A stretch of 40,504 nucleotides of DNA from the NCBI GenBank assembly GCA_019634415.1, contig JAHQVJ010000091.1, positions 1 to 40,504 on the forward strand. Direction: 5' to 3'. The notes beneath the pieces are model-generated. The model was given only the letters and a program-made list of their open reading frames with translations, was not told the origin of the DNA and did not search any database. Positions within the stretch are counted from its first letter, which is position 1. Every line of letters starts with the position of its first letter. Positions 17,367 through 24,342 of this stretch are shown piece by piece. A program made the translations under genes and the position numbers. The stretch comes from Myxococcales bacterium. Lineage in GTDB: Bacteria > Myxococcota_A > UBA796 > GCA-2862545.

Positions 17367-17987
17367 GTGGGTCGCAGACGACGCAGCTTGATCGGCCGCA
17401 ACATGCCGTCCACAGCAGTCCCCACCACGCCTACGCCCGAGCCCGTCGACGCTGAATCCGTGGTCTCGGACGAGGATGCCCCCACCGTGGAGGGCGCGCT
17501 CACCCCCGAGCTCCTCGAGGCGCTGCGGCTCGATGCGGAGATCGCGCGCACCACCACGCCGCCCCCTGCCCCCGCCACACGGCACACGCCGGGCGGCCCC
17601 CGCGTGGAGCAGCGACGCCCCGTTCCCAGCACCCTGTCGAGGCCCAGAGAGGCGCAGCCCTACCGGAGCCTCGCCGCCTCGACTCCGCCGCCACCGAGGC
17701 CGCGCCCCGTCACACCGCCCCCCGCCCCTCAGCGCCCCCCCGAACACCAACGACTCCACCGGCCCGAGCCAGCCCCGACCCGCGCCTCCGCGTCCCCCGC
17801 ACCGATGCCGCGACAGGCCTCCCCGACGCGCAGCGACTCGGCCGGGCCCGACGCCCGCCCGCGGCCCAGATCGGGACCCGACCTGGACTCCCGCTACTGG
17901 ATCGTCGCCGCGGGGTTGGTGGGCGCCGTCGGCATCAGCGTGGGGATCATGATGCTCCTGGGGTGGTTGCTCCTCGAGTGGCAGTGA
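17367..17987 (+). CDS. Pro-rich protein with C-terminal membrane anchor
   Basis: The 206-residue product is dominated by Pro, Thr, Ala and Arg over residues 40-165. It ends in a single hydrophobic segment (about residues 177-203, YWIVAAGLVGAVGISVGIMM and onward). No domain is recognised. The build is that of a cytoplasmic disordered region tethered by a C-terminal tail. GTG 17367 is preferred because GGAGG lies about 5 bases upstream; ATG 17403 is the alternative. TACAAC at 17343-17348 may be a -10 element. Its stop TGA overlaps the GTG start of the ParB-like gene (GTGA, 17984-17987), implying coupled expression. Confidence 0.6.
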   Translation: MGRRRRSLIGRNMPSTAVPTTPTPEPVDAESVVSDEDAPTVEGALTPELLEALRLDAEIARTTTPPPAPATRHTPGGPRVEQRRPVPSTLSRPREAQPYRSLAASTPPPPRPRPVTPPPAPQRPPEHQRLHRPEPAPTRASASPAPMPRQASPTRSDSAGPDARPRPRSGPDLDSRYWIVAAGLVGAVGISVGIMMLLGWLLLEWQ

Positions 17988-18850
17988 TCCGGGACCGGCC
18001 GACGGGGAAATCGATTTCCCGAACGGCTGGCCAAGTGGTGCAGCTACCCCTGAGCGACGTGGATCTCGACGACGAGACGTTTCGCTTCCGCGCGGCGCTG
18101 CGGGTGGGCCCCTTGCGCGACAGCATCGCCGCCGAGGGTCAGCAGCTGCCCATCATCGTGCGCCCCTCGCCCCTCGCAGATCGACCTCACCCCTACCAGA
18201 TCGTCTCCGGCTTCCGACGCACCACCGCACTTCGCCAGCTCGGCGCCCCCACCGTGGCCGCCATCGTTCGCTCGGATCTGCAGGACGACGAGGCCGCCTT
18301 CCGTACCTCGGTGCTCGAGAACAGCCAGCGACGCACCTACTCCGACATCGATCGCGCCTTGGTGATCAAGAGCTACGCCGATCGGGGCTTCACCTCGGTG
18401 GACGTGGCGAGGCTCATGGGGCTGTCGAAGCGCCAGACCAACAACCTGCGCAGCCTGCTCGAGCTCCCGAAGACCGTGCAGCAGGCCATCGACGACCCCG
18501 ATCTGCGCTTCACCGCCACCCACGGCTTGGTGCTCAAGCAGCTCAAGGGTCGGCACCCCTCCCTGCACTACGGCACCTGGGTGCGCGCCGTGCACGACGG
18601 CAACGACGGCAGCGGGCTGTCCGTGAGCCAGCTCAAGCGCGCCGTGAACGCACGCTACCCAGCCGACGACGACACCGCCACGCTTCGGATCTTCCGCCCC
18701 GACGAGACGCGACCCGAGCGCGGCGTGTTTCGGCTACAGCCAGCAAAGATCGACGTCGCCACGCTGACCGAGGAGCAGCGCGCCGCACTGCGGGATCAGC
18801 TCGGCGAGCTGCTGAATGCACTGGATGCCATCCCCAGGAATCGAACCTGA
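17984..18850 (+). CDS. ParB/Srx-fold DNA-binding protein
   Basis: The 288-residue protein has a ParB-type N-terminal domain (about residues 20-110), with LRDSIAAEGQQLPIIVRP and IVSGFRRTTALRQLG. A partner motif (SVLENSQRRTYSDIDRA, from residue 109) follows, then a helix-turn-helix near 136-163 (GFTSVDVARLMGLSKRQTNN). The GERR box of canonical chromosomal ParB is replaced by SGFRR, and no parA is adjacent, so this is a ParB-like paralogue. I chose GTG 17984, which overlaps the upstream stop as GTGA. The frame is open to GTG 17963, and GTG 18035 would also give a plausible N-terminus. The last 8 codons lie inside the oppositely oriented tRNA-Phe gene, so the C-terminal DAIPRNRT is tRNA-derived sequence. 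Confidence 0.8.
   Translation: MIRDRPTGKSISRTAGQVVQLPLSDVDLDDETFRFRAALRVGPLRDSIAAEGQQLPIIVRPSPLADRPHPYQIVSGFRRTTALRQLGAPTVAAIVRSDLQDDEAAFRTSVLENSQRRTYSDIDRALVIKSYADRGFTSVDVARLMGLSKRQTNNLRSLLELPKTVQQAIDDPDLRFTATHGLVLKQLKGRHPSLHYGTWVRAVHDGNDGSGLSVSQLKRAVNARYPADDDTATLRIFRPDETRPERGVFRLQPAKIDVATLTEEQRAALRDQLGELLNALDAIPRNRT
18005..18020. promoter_or_regulatory. 16-bp perfect palindrome at start of parB-like gene
   Basis: The sequence GGGAAATCGATTTCCC is fully self-complementary and AT-rich at its core, in a GC-rich region. It lies about 20 bases inside the parB-like gene, or just upstream if GTG 18035 is the real start. Its size and symmetry match a ParB-dimer site or an autoregulatory operator; this is inference, since a 16-base palindrome can occur by chance in 40 kb. 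Confidence 0.35.
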
Positions 18851-18898
18851 TTCTCCCGCTCTTCAGGCGGGCGCCTAGACCACTTCGGCTTGAATGGC
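18826..18898 (-). tRNA. tRNA-Phe (GAA)
   Basis: The minus strand folds into a full cloverleaf. The acceptor stem is GCCATTC/GGATGGC, the anticodon stem CCCGC/GCGGG, and the loop CTGAAGA has anticodon GAA at 18862-18864. The T-loop is TTCGATT and the discriminator is A. CCA is not encoded. The 3' 25 bases overlap the end of the convergent ParB-like gene. Confidence 0.93.
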
Positions 18899-18908
18899 GA
18901 TGGAAGAG

Positions 18909-18983
18909 AGCCCCCGGTGGGAGTCGAACCCACACATGAACTGGGTCTGAGCCAGTCTCCTCTGCCAGTTGGGATACGGGGGC
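18909..18983 (-). tRNA. Atypical tRNA with anticodon CAG (Leu codon CUG)
   Basis: The minus strand gives a 75-base cloverleaf. The acceptor stem is GCCCCCG/CGGGGGC, the anticodon stem ACTGG/CCAGT, and the loop CTCAGAC has CAG at 18947-18949. The T-arm is GTGGG-TTCGACT-CCCAC and the discriminator is U. The D-stem has three good pairs. The variable loop is only about 6 bases (TCATGT), whereas bacterial tRNA-Leu normally has a long variable arm and A73. The anticodon reads Leu, but the body is not Leu-like, so the amino acid identity is uncertain. CCA is not encoded. It lies 10 bases upstream of tRNA-Phe on the same strand. Confidence 0.75.
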
Positions 18984-19016
18984 AGGAATGCGGGACGGTC
19001 GCCCCGCACGAAGCAA

Positions 19017-19076
19017 TGTCGAGGAACGACGAAGCCCCTCCGGGCGTGTGCCAGGAGGGGCTTCGTGCATTCGACA
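19017..19076. other. Long hairpin upstream of the tRNA pair
   Basis: A perfect 13-base stem (19029-19041 with 19054-19066; core CGAAGCCCCTCC) closes a 12-base loop. It is extended by TGTCGA/TCGACA outer arms. GCACGAAGC at 19006-19014 could compete by pairing with 19060-19068. There is no T-run on either side, so a classical terminator is not supported. A structured RNA or bidirectional barrier is possible. The remaining sequence between 18984 and 19271 shows no gene I can support. Confidence 0.45.
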
Positions 19077-19271
19077 GCGACTCGCCGTCTACATGCACCC
19101 CTCCAGGCCCACAAAGAGCAAGAGCTCTAGGGAAAGAAGGATGCAGTTGGGGCGGCAGCTCGACATGCACATCCGGTACTTCGTCTCCCACACGCCTGCA
19201 AACAACAAAGCGATAATAGCGCTGAAATGAATGCCAGCAGCTCTGCGTAGCCCAGCTTCCAGGGAGGCATC

Positions 19272-19814
19272 ATGCGCTGTGTGAAGTGTACGTCCGAGAG
19301 GATCGACTGGATGGCACCCAGCGTGTATGACTGCCTGGAGTGCGGATTTCGGGCAGGTCACGGCTCCTATGCCCAGGAGATGCGCGAGCAGGCAGCCCGC
19401 ATCAAGACCCTCTCCCTCTCGGAGCGGCACGCACGAGCCCGCACCCTGGTGCGCGACGCGGACCGCCTCTTGCTCGCGTGCATCGGATCGCTTCCGGCCG
19501 CAGCACCGACCATGGCCTCCAAGACCTGGGAGTTCGTCTCCGCCGTCCTCGATGGGGTGGTCGGCGAACGTGGCTCCTTCGACTTCGGCACCGACGACGG
19601 CGGAGACGATGTGTACAATCAGTCCCTGGACGACCTGCACGAGGCCAACGGCCTGCTGAGGCGCGCCAGGCTGCTCGATCCGCAGGTTCCTGCCGTGCCC
19701 TACGACGAGCCTGGCGCCGCCAGCGATGTTCAGTCCGCGGACATCACCAGGACGATTCAGTGGATCGAGACGCTCCGAGTCGAGCTCCGCACCTACCTCG
19801 AGCTCGAGCTGTAG
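19272..19814 (+). CDS. Uncharacterised protein with N-terminal zinc ribbon
   Basis: I do not recognise a family for this 180-residue protein. Its N-terminus has two CxxC knuckles (CVKC at 3-6 and CLEC at 21-24) that would bind one zinc ion as a small ribbon. A predominantly helical region follows (about 35-95), then an acidic Gly/Asp stretch (FDFGTDDGGDD) and a helical C-terminus. GGGAGG lies about 5 bases before the ATG at 19272. It stands alone, convergent with the dehydrogenase pair, and the two stop codons share a 20-base palindrome. Confidence 0.7.
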   Translation: MRCVKCTSERIDWMAPSVYDCLECGFRAGHGSYAQEMREQAARIKTLSLSERHARARTLVRDADRLLLACIGSLPAAAPTMASKTWEFVSAVLDGVVGERGSFDFGTDDGGDDVYNQSLDDLHEANGLLRRARLLDPQVPAVPYDEPGAASDVQSADITRTIQWIETLRVELRTYLELEL

Positions 19815-19826
19815 CCGGCTACAGCT
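19807..19826. terminator. 20-bp perfect palindrome at a convergent junction
   Basis: AGCTGTAGCCGGCTACAGCT is fully self-complementary and contains the stop codons of both converging genes (TAG 19812-19814 and its mirror 19819-19821). As RNA it would form an 8-base stem with a CCGG loop on either strand. No U-tract follows, so a bidirectional terminator role is plausible but unproven. Confidence 0.4.
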
Positions 19827-20775
19827 TGCCCGCGATGGCCTCGCAGAACGCCTCCAGACCCGCCTCGCCGCCCAGCGCCACCGGGCGCACACCACCCTCC
19901 AACACCGCCGCAAGTGCGGTGTGGAGCTTGTCCGCCACCTCGCCCTGACCCACGTGTCGCAGCAGATGCAGCGACGGCAGCAGCACGGGCAGCGGACTCG
20001 CGTCCTCCGTGCCCCGCGTCTGCGGCTCGTCGCCGTGACCTGCCGTGAACAACACCGTGCCGTCCGAGGCGTGGTTGATCGAAGGCGCGTTGCTCGCGCC
20101 GCCCACCAGCCCCGCACACAGATCGGCCACGATGTCGCCGAACAGGTTGCCGCAGAGCAACACGTCGAAGGCGCCCGGATCGAGCACCAGGCGCATGCAC
20201 AGGGCGTCCACGATCACGTCGTTGCACGCCACGTCGGTGTAGTCCTCCGCCACGCGCTTCGCCGTGCGCAGGAACATGCCGTCCGACAGCTTCATGATGT
20301 TGGCCTTGTGCACCACGGTGACGGAAGGCCGCCCCGAGGCCCGCGCCATCTCGAAGGCATGCCGCGCGATCCGTTCGCAGGCCTGCTCGGTGGTGACCTT
20401 GAGGCTCTCGAACACCTGGGGAATGCTCTCGTGCTCCAGGTGGGCGTACACGTCCTCCGTGGTCTCGCGCACCACCACCAGATCCACGTCACCGTGACGC
20501 CCGGGCAGACCGGGAACGGGCCGAATGGGACGCTCCTGGGCGAACACGCCGAGCTCGTCACGCAGCACCACTGCAGGAGCCAGGCCCTCCCCTCGCCACC
20601 GCTGGTGCCCCACCAGGGCCAGGCCCGTGCGCTTGGCCGACGTCAGCATGTCGGCGTAGCTCGCTCCCTCACTCGGCTCGTCCCACGACAGCTGTGCTCC
20701 GGCCTGGCCGAGCAGCGCCTGGACCCGCCGAAAGGTCGCCGCGTCGTCTCCGTAGACTGCGGTCACCTCGGTCAT
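19819..20775 (-). CDS. Divergent isocitrate/isopropylmalate dehydrogenase-family subunit
   Basis: The 318-residue product belongs to the beta-decarboxylating dehydrogenase family. It keeps VVRETTEDVYAHLEHE with the catalytic Tyr110, VVHKANIMK with Lys157, and the acidic cluster NDVIVD and GNLFGDIVAD. It lacks the N-terminal GDGIGPE motif and the substrate loop RSxNVxLR. The dinucleotide motif HGTAPDI is altered to HGDEPQT. It therefore looks like a degenerate or regulatory partner of the neighbouring canonical paralogue, as in the eukaryotic NAD-isocitrate dehydrogenase heteromers; an independent enzyme is possible. Its ATG overlaps the upstream stop (20772-20775), so the two are coupled. Confidence 0.8.
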   Translation of the reverse strand: MTEVTAVYGDDAATFRRVQALLGQAGAQLSWDEPSEGASYADMLTSAKRTGLALVGHQRWRGEGLAPAVVLRDELGVFAQERPIRPVPGLPGRHGDVDLVVVRETTEDVYAHLEHESIPQVFESLKVTTEQACERIARHAFEMARASGRPSVTVVHKANIMKLSDGMFLRTAKRVAEDYTDVACNDVIVDALCMRLVLDPGAFDVLLCGNLFGDIVADLCAGLVGGASNAPSINHASDGTVLFTAGHGDEPQTRGTEDASPLPVLLPSLHLLRHVGQGEVADKLHTALAAVLEGGVRPVALGGEAGLEAFCEAIAGKL

Positions 20776-21782
20776 GGCCGTCCCTCCATCGCATCGATGA
20801 TGGCTTGGGCGAACTCCTCGGTGTTGGCCGAGCCGCCCAGATCGCCCGTGCGCACCTTCCCCGCCGACAGCACGTCGCCCACGGCGTCGCGCACGCGCTG
20901 TGCCACCGCCCTGGCCCCCATGTACTCCATCATCAACACCCCCGACAGCAGCACGGCCAGGGGATTGGCCACGCCCTTGCCGGCGATGTCGGGTGCCGTG
21001 CCGTGCACGGCCTCGAACAGGGCCACCTCGTGCCCCACGTTGGCCCCAGGAACCACGCCGAGCCCCCCCACCAGACCCGCGCAGAGATCCGACAGGATGT
21101 CCCCGTAGAGGTTCTCCAGCAACAGCACGTCGAAGGGCGACGGATCTTCGGCGAGCGCCATCGACACCTCGTCGAGGCTCGCCTCCTCCTGCTCCATGAA
21201 CGGATAGTCCTGGCCCACCTCGAAGAAGGCATCCACGAAGGCACCATCGCCGAGCGGGAGCACCGCCTTCTTGTGGCACACCGTGATCTTGGAGCGCCCC
21301 TGGTTGCGGGCGTACTCGAAGGCCCACCGCGCGATCCGGCTCGCAGCCGCCCTGGACGACAGCTTCAGCGACACCACCGTGTCGGGCCGCACCTGGTGCT
21401 CGATGCCCGCGTACAGGCCCTCGGTGTTCTCCCGCAGCACCACCACGTCCACGTCCGAGTAGCGCGACGTGATGCCCGGCAGCGACACCACCGGCCGCCA
21501 CCCCACGAACAGCTGCAGACGCTGCCGCAGCTGCACGTTGGCCGATCGATACCCGCTGCCCTTGGGCGTGGACAGCGGCCCCTTCAGCCCCACCCGATTC
21601 CGCTTCAGGCTGTCGATCACGGCATCGGGAAGCGGATGCCCCGTCGCCTCGTAGGCAGCAGCACCCGCCACCACCCGCTCCCACTCCACCGGGGCACCGG
21701 CCGCCTCCAGCACCCGGCACGTAGCCGCGGTGACCTCGGGTCCGATCCCGTCTCCCTCGATCAGGGTGACGCGGTAGCGCAA
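20772..21782 (-). CDS. NAD-dependent isocitrate dehydrogenase-type enzyme
   Basis: The 336-residue enzyme contains IEGDGIGPEV at the N-terminus. It has the isocitrate loop TPKGSGYRSANVQLRQ (Ser80 and Asn82 as in isocitrate dehydrogenases), RENTEGLYAGIEH with Tyr124, and Lys171 (VCHKKAV). The aspartate cluster ENLYGDILSD and HGTAPDIAGKG are also present. Asp265-Ile266 occupy the positions that select NAD in this family (Lys-Tyr in the NADP enzyme of E. coli). It should oxidise isocitrate to 2-oxoglutarate in the TCA cycle; isopropylmalate or homoisocitrate cannot be fully excluded. I chose TTG 21782 because AGGAGG (reverse complement of 21789-21794) is 6 bases upstream. GTG 21833 has no such site. 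Confidence 0.82.
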   Translation of the reverse strand: MRYRVTLIEGDGIGPEVTAATCRVLEAAGAPVEWERVVAGAAAYEATGHPLPDAVIDSLKRNRVGLKGPLSTPKGSGYRSANVQLRQRLQLFVGWRPVVSLPGITSRYSDVDVVVLRENTEGLYAGIEHQVRPDTVVSLKLSSRAAASRIARWAFEYARNQGRSKITVCHKKAVLPLGDGAFVDAFFEVGQDYPFMEQEEASLDEVSMALAEDPSPFDVLLLENLYGDILSDLCAGLVGGLGVVPGANVGHEVALFEAVHGTAPDIAGKGVANPLAVLLSGVLMMEYMGARAVAQRVRDAVGDVLSAGKVRTGDLGGSANTEEFAQAIIDAMEGRP

Positions 21783-21841
21783 TGTTCTCCTCCTGGTCTC
21801 GGAGACGATATCCGGTATCCGCGGGCGGCCCACGGAGGACC

Positions 21842-22387
21842 ATGAACAGCGGATCCCTACCCACCGATTCTCGGGGATGGGTCGTCTGGTGTTGGGGTAT
21901 CGGCGGCGTGCTCCTTTTGCTCGCCCAAGCGCTCCATCGGCTCACCCCCCGCGCCCTGGAGGTGTTCGACGGCACGCTCACGGCGTTCCAGCTCGCGATC
22001 GCCGCGATCTGGACCGTGTTCATGCTCTACGCCGAGGCCTGGCGCGGCTTCCACCTCAAGTTCAGCCCACGGGTCGTGGCGCGCTCGTCGGCCCTGGTGC
22101 AAGACGGCCGCACCTGGCTGGCGCTGTGTGCGCCAGCCGTGGCGATGGGCCTGTTGCACGGCACACCGCGACGGTTGCTCGTGAGTCGACTGCTGTTCGT
22201 CGGAATCGTGCTGCTCGTCGTGGCCGTACGCTTCCTCCCAGACCCATGGCGCGCCATCGTGGACCTGGGCGTGGTGGTGGGTCTAGGGGCCGGAGCGCTG
22301 TCGATCGTGTGGCACGCACTTCAGGCGCTGAACGGCAATCCACCGCAGATAGCGGCGGATTTCCCCGATCAGACGGCTGCGGCGTGA
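21842..22387 (+). CDS. Small multi-pass membrane protein
   Basis: I do not recognise a family. The 181-residue protein has about five hydrophobic segments: near residues 13-30 (VVWCWGIGGVLLLLAQ), 43-65, 92-105, 111-130 (LLFVGIVLLVVAVRFL) and 137-158. These are separated by Arg-rich loops. The ATG at 21842 is preceded by GGAGG at a short distance (3 bases). The gene is divergent from the isocitrate dehydrogenase pair and has no obvious partner. A second, longer reading from 21782 would overlap the divergent start and is not preferred. Confidence 0.65.
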   Translation: MNSGSLPTDSRGWVVWCWGIGGVLLLLAQALHRLTPRALEVFDGTLTAFQLAIAAIWTVFMLYAEAWRGFHLKFSPRVVARSSALVQDGRTWLALCAPAVAMGLLHGTPRRLLVSRLLFVGIVLLVVAVRFLPDPWRAIVDLGVVVGLGAGALSIVWHALQALNGNPPQIAADFPDQTAAA

Positions 22388-22408
22388 GCAGCTGCCGAGG
22401 GGCGGCGA

Positions 22409-22684
22409 TCAGCTACTGCGCTCGGCCGCTCGCCGCTCGGCGATCCGTGCCAGCACCGCCAGCTCCACGGCCTCCGACAGCGCCAGCCGCGCCGCCTCGG
22501 TACGCAGCACTCGCCGCCGCACCCCCGGATCGGCTGCAGCAGCCTCTTGCGCTTCGGGATCCTGGAGCAGACTGCGCCACTCCAGGCCGTTCAGGTGCGA
22601 CAGGGCCGCCGCCTGCGTGGCAGGCGTCGGCTCACCGGATTCGGGCATCCGCCAGGTGGGCGCCTGCCTCCAGTCCTCGTTCAT
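22409..22684 (-). CDS. Small uncharacterised helical protein
   Basis: This 91-residue soluble protein is rich in Ala, Glu, Arg and Leu and is almost entirely helical by composition after residue 20 (EAQEAAAADPGVRRRVLRTE). No family is recognised. I chose ATG 22684. A longer start (ATG 22756) directly abuts the stop of the methyltransferase gene. The extra 24 codons look non-coding and hold a promoter-like TTGCGG, 16-base spacer and TATCCT on this strand. Confidence 0.55.
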   Translation of the reverse strand: MNEDWRQAPTWRMPESGEPTPATQAAALSHLNGLEWRSLLQDPEAQEAAAADPGVRRRVLRTEAARLALSEAVELAVLARIAERRAAERSS

Positions 22685-22756
22685 CGATGGGTCCCCCGAT
22701 TCGATGATCGAAGGATAACTGAACACACGTACACCGCAACAGCCAAAATTTGGCAT

Positions 22757-23374
22757 CTACCGCTTGCGAGCCAGGGTCAATCCGTCCCCGATCGGGATCA
22801 TCACGAGGTCGATGCGCTCGTCGCCCGCCACCGTCTCGTTGAGGGCCCGGATGCTCGAGGTGGACTCGCGCTGGTCGCTGTCGTCCGCCACCTTCCCTCC
22901 CCACAGCACGTTGTCGTAGAGCAGCACGCCTCCGGGTCGCACGAGCTGCACACAGCGATCGTGGTAGGCCAGGTAGTTCTCCTTGTCGGCGTCCACGAAG
23001 CTCATGTCGAAGGCGCCTGCCTGGCCCTCGGCCAGCAGGGCGTCCAGGGTCTCCAGCGCCGGTGCGAGCCGCAGGTCCACGCGATCCGCCACCCCCGCCT
23101 CGTCCCAGTAGCGACGTGCGATGGCCGTCCACTCCTCCGACACGTCGCAGCACGTGAGCCGGCCGCCCGAGGGCATCGCCAACGCCATGGCCAGCGAGGA
23201 GTAGCCGGTGAAGGTGCCCACCTCGAGGATGCGCTGCGCACCCACCAGCTTCACGAGCAGCGACATCAGGGCCCCTTGCTCGGGGCAGATCTGCATGCCC
23301 GCGGACTGAAGCGGCGCCGTCTCCTCGCGAAGGCGCGCCAGGATCTCGGGCTCGCGCACGCCGTGGCGCACCAA
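22757..23374 (-). CDS. SAM-dependent O-methyltransferase (CCoAOMT-like)
   Basis: The protein has the class I methyltransferase fold of the catechol/caffeoyl-CoA type. It shows the SAM motif ILEVGTFTGYSSLAMA, the acidic strand end LTCCDVSEEW, metal-binding FVDADKENY, and DNVLWGGKV. Methyl transfer to a small hydroxylated substrate is expected. The start is doubtful. The coordinates use TTG 23374, but the family N-terminus continues upstream in frame as NLTADVRDY, reached only from a CTG at 23398. A TGA at 23402-23404 then closes the frame. In the next frame the preceding bases encode SARTL, a usual continuation of this family, so a one-base shift in the AAA at about 23400 is suspected. Confidence 0.8.
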   Translation of the reverse strand: MVRHGVREPEILARLREETAPLQSAGMQICPEQGALMSLLVKLVGAQRILEVGTFTGYSSLAMALAMPSGGRLTCCDVSEEWTAIARRYWDEAGVADRVDLRLAPALETLDALLAEGQAGAFDMSFVDADKENYLAYHDRCVQLVRPGGVLLYDNVLWGGKVADDSDQRESTSSIRALNETVAGDERIDLVMIPIGDGLTLARKR

Positions 23375-23464
23375 GTAGTCACGGACGTCGGCGGTCAGGT
23401 TCAGAGTACGGGCAGAGATGAGGCCTCCGAGGCGAGCGGTTCCCGAGGGGGCCGCGAAGCCGAG

Positions 23465-24316
23465 TCAGCCCGCCTTACCCACCCTTCGCCGATTCGACAC
23501 CCAAGGCTCCCCCGCAGCGCGACCAGGGATCGCCTCCGACAGCTCCAGGTGGCAGAACAGCATGGTGCCCCCTGCCACCACCATGGGCATCATCAGGAAG
23601 TTCAGCCCAGGGATCCACAGGACGATCGACGCCACCATCCCGAAGCCCATCAGCACGGCGCGGTTCGACCACACCACCCGCAGCTTGTGTCGGTAGCGCA
23701 TCCGACGCCGCGACATGCTGCCGTCCATCATCTCCCGTCCCAGGAACAGGGCCGTGAAGGCGATGCCCACGAGCACGTAGGCCAACGCTCCCAGCACGGG
23801 CACGACCTGCAGCACGAACAAGCTGCCCATCACGAGCAGCCACAGCGTGAGGGAGAGCACGGAGTGCAGGATGCTCTGCAGCACGTCCACCACGACGGCC
23901 GACCAGCTGAAGTCCTCCTCGTAGGGACCCAGGATCATGGTCTCGATCTGATCCGACAGCCGGTCGTTGAAGGGGATCGCCACGATCCCGGCGCTGAAGT
24001 AGAACGTGACGCCGGTGATGAAGAAGAGCACCACCCGCACGCCCAGCACGAGCAGCCAGGACAGGCCGTCCTGCAGCGGCGGCTCCACACCCGTCCCCTG
24101 GGGCCAGAGCCACTCGATCAGGTGGGCGGCGCCGAACCACGCCACCACGAGGGCACCCAAGAACACCGTGAGGTTGATGACCACCGGGAACACCAGGTAC
24201 GGCCAGAGCCGCGGGTTGGTGACCACGATGCGGATCCCCCGAAAGGGATACCTCACCCCGATGAAGAAGCGCGTGATGGCGCTCCGCGGCTGGAACTTGG
24301 GTACCGAGTAGGCCAC
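23465..24316 (-). CDS. EI24/CysZ-type membrane protein
   Basis: The 283-residue integral membrane protein has four or more long hydrophobic segments (LWPYLVFPVVINLTVFLGAL, LLVLGVRVVLFFITGVTF, and later ones). It also has the family-type segment FNDRLSDQIE after the second hairpin. This matches the EI24 domain family, which includes the sulfate transporter CysZ of E. coli; many members are of unknown transport role. The start is GTG 24316. TAATAC lies exactly 6 bases upstream with no Shine-Dalgarno site, suggesting leaderless translation. The arginine-rich C-terminus (SNRRRVGKAG) would be cytoplasmic. Confidence 0.8.
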   Translation of the reverse strand: MAYSVPKFQPRSAITRFFIGVRYPFRGIRIVVTNPRLWPYLVFPVVINLTVFLGALVVAWFGAAHLIEWLWPQGTGVEPPLQDGLSWLLVLGVRVVLFFITGVTFYFSAGIVAIPFNDRLSDQIETMILGPYEEDFSWSAVVVDVLQSILHSVLSLTLWLLVMGSLFVLQVVPVLGALAYVLVGIAFTALFLGREMMDGSMSRRRMRYRHKLRVVWSNRAVLMGFGMVASIVLWIPGLNFLMMPMVVAGGTMLFCHLELSEAIPGRAAGEPWVSNRRRVGKAG

Positions 24317-24322
24317 GTACTC

Positions 24323-24328
24323 GTATTA
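24323..24328 (-). promoter_or_regulatory. Candidate -10 element of the EI24-type gene
   Basis: On the minus strand the hexamer TAATAC is followed by GAGTAC (6 bases) and the GTG start at 24316. The transcription start is predicted to coincide with the start codon. It lies in the 26-base gap behind the HmuY-type gene. Confidence 0.45.
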
Positions 24329-24342
24329 GTCCGATCGCGGAC

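Noticed and set aside
19089..19229. Short minus-strand frame ending in a Cys- and Leu-rich peptide (MCMSSCRPNCILL...).
   Set aside because: There is no convincing start or ribosome-binding site, and the nearby hairpin has no U-run. It was considered as a second poly-Cys leader, but no cysteine gene follows it.
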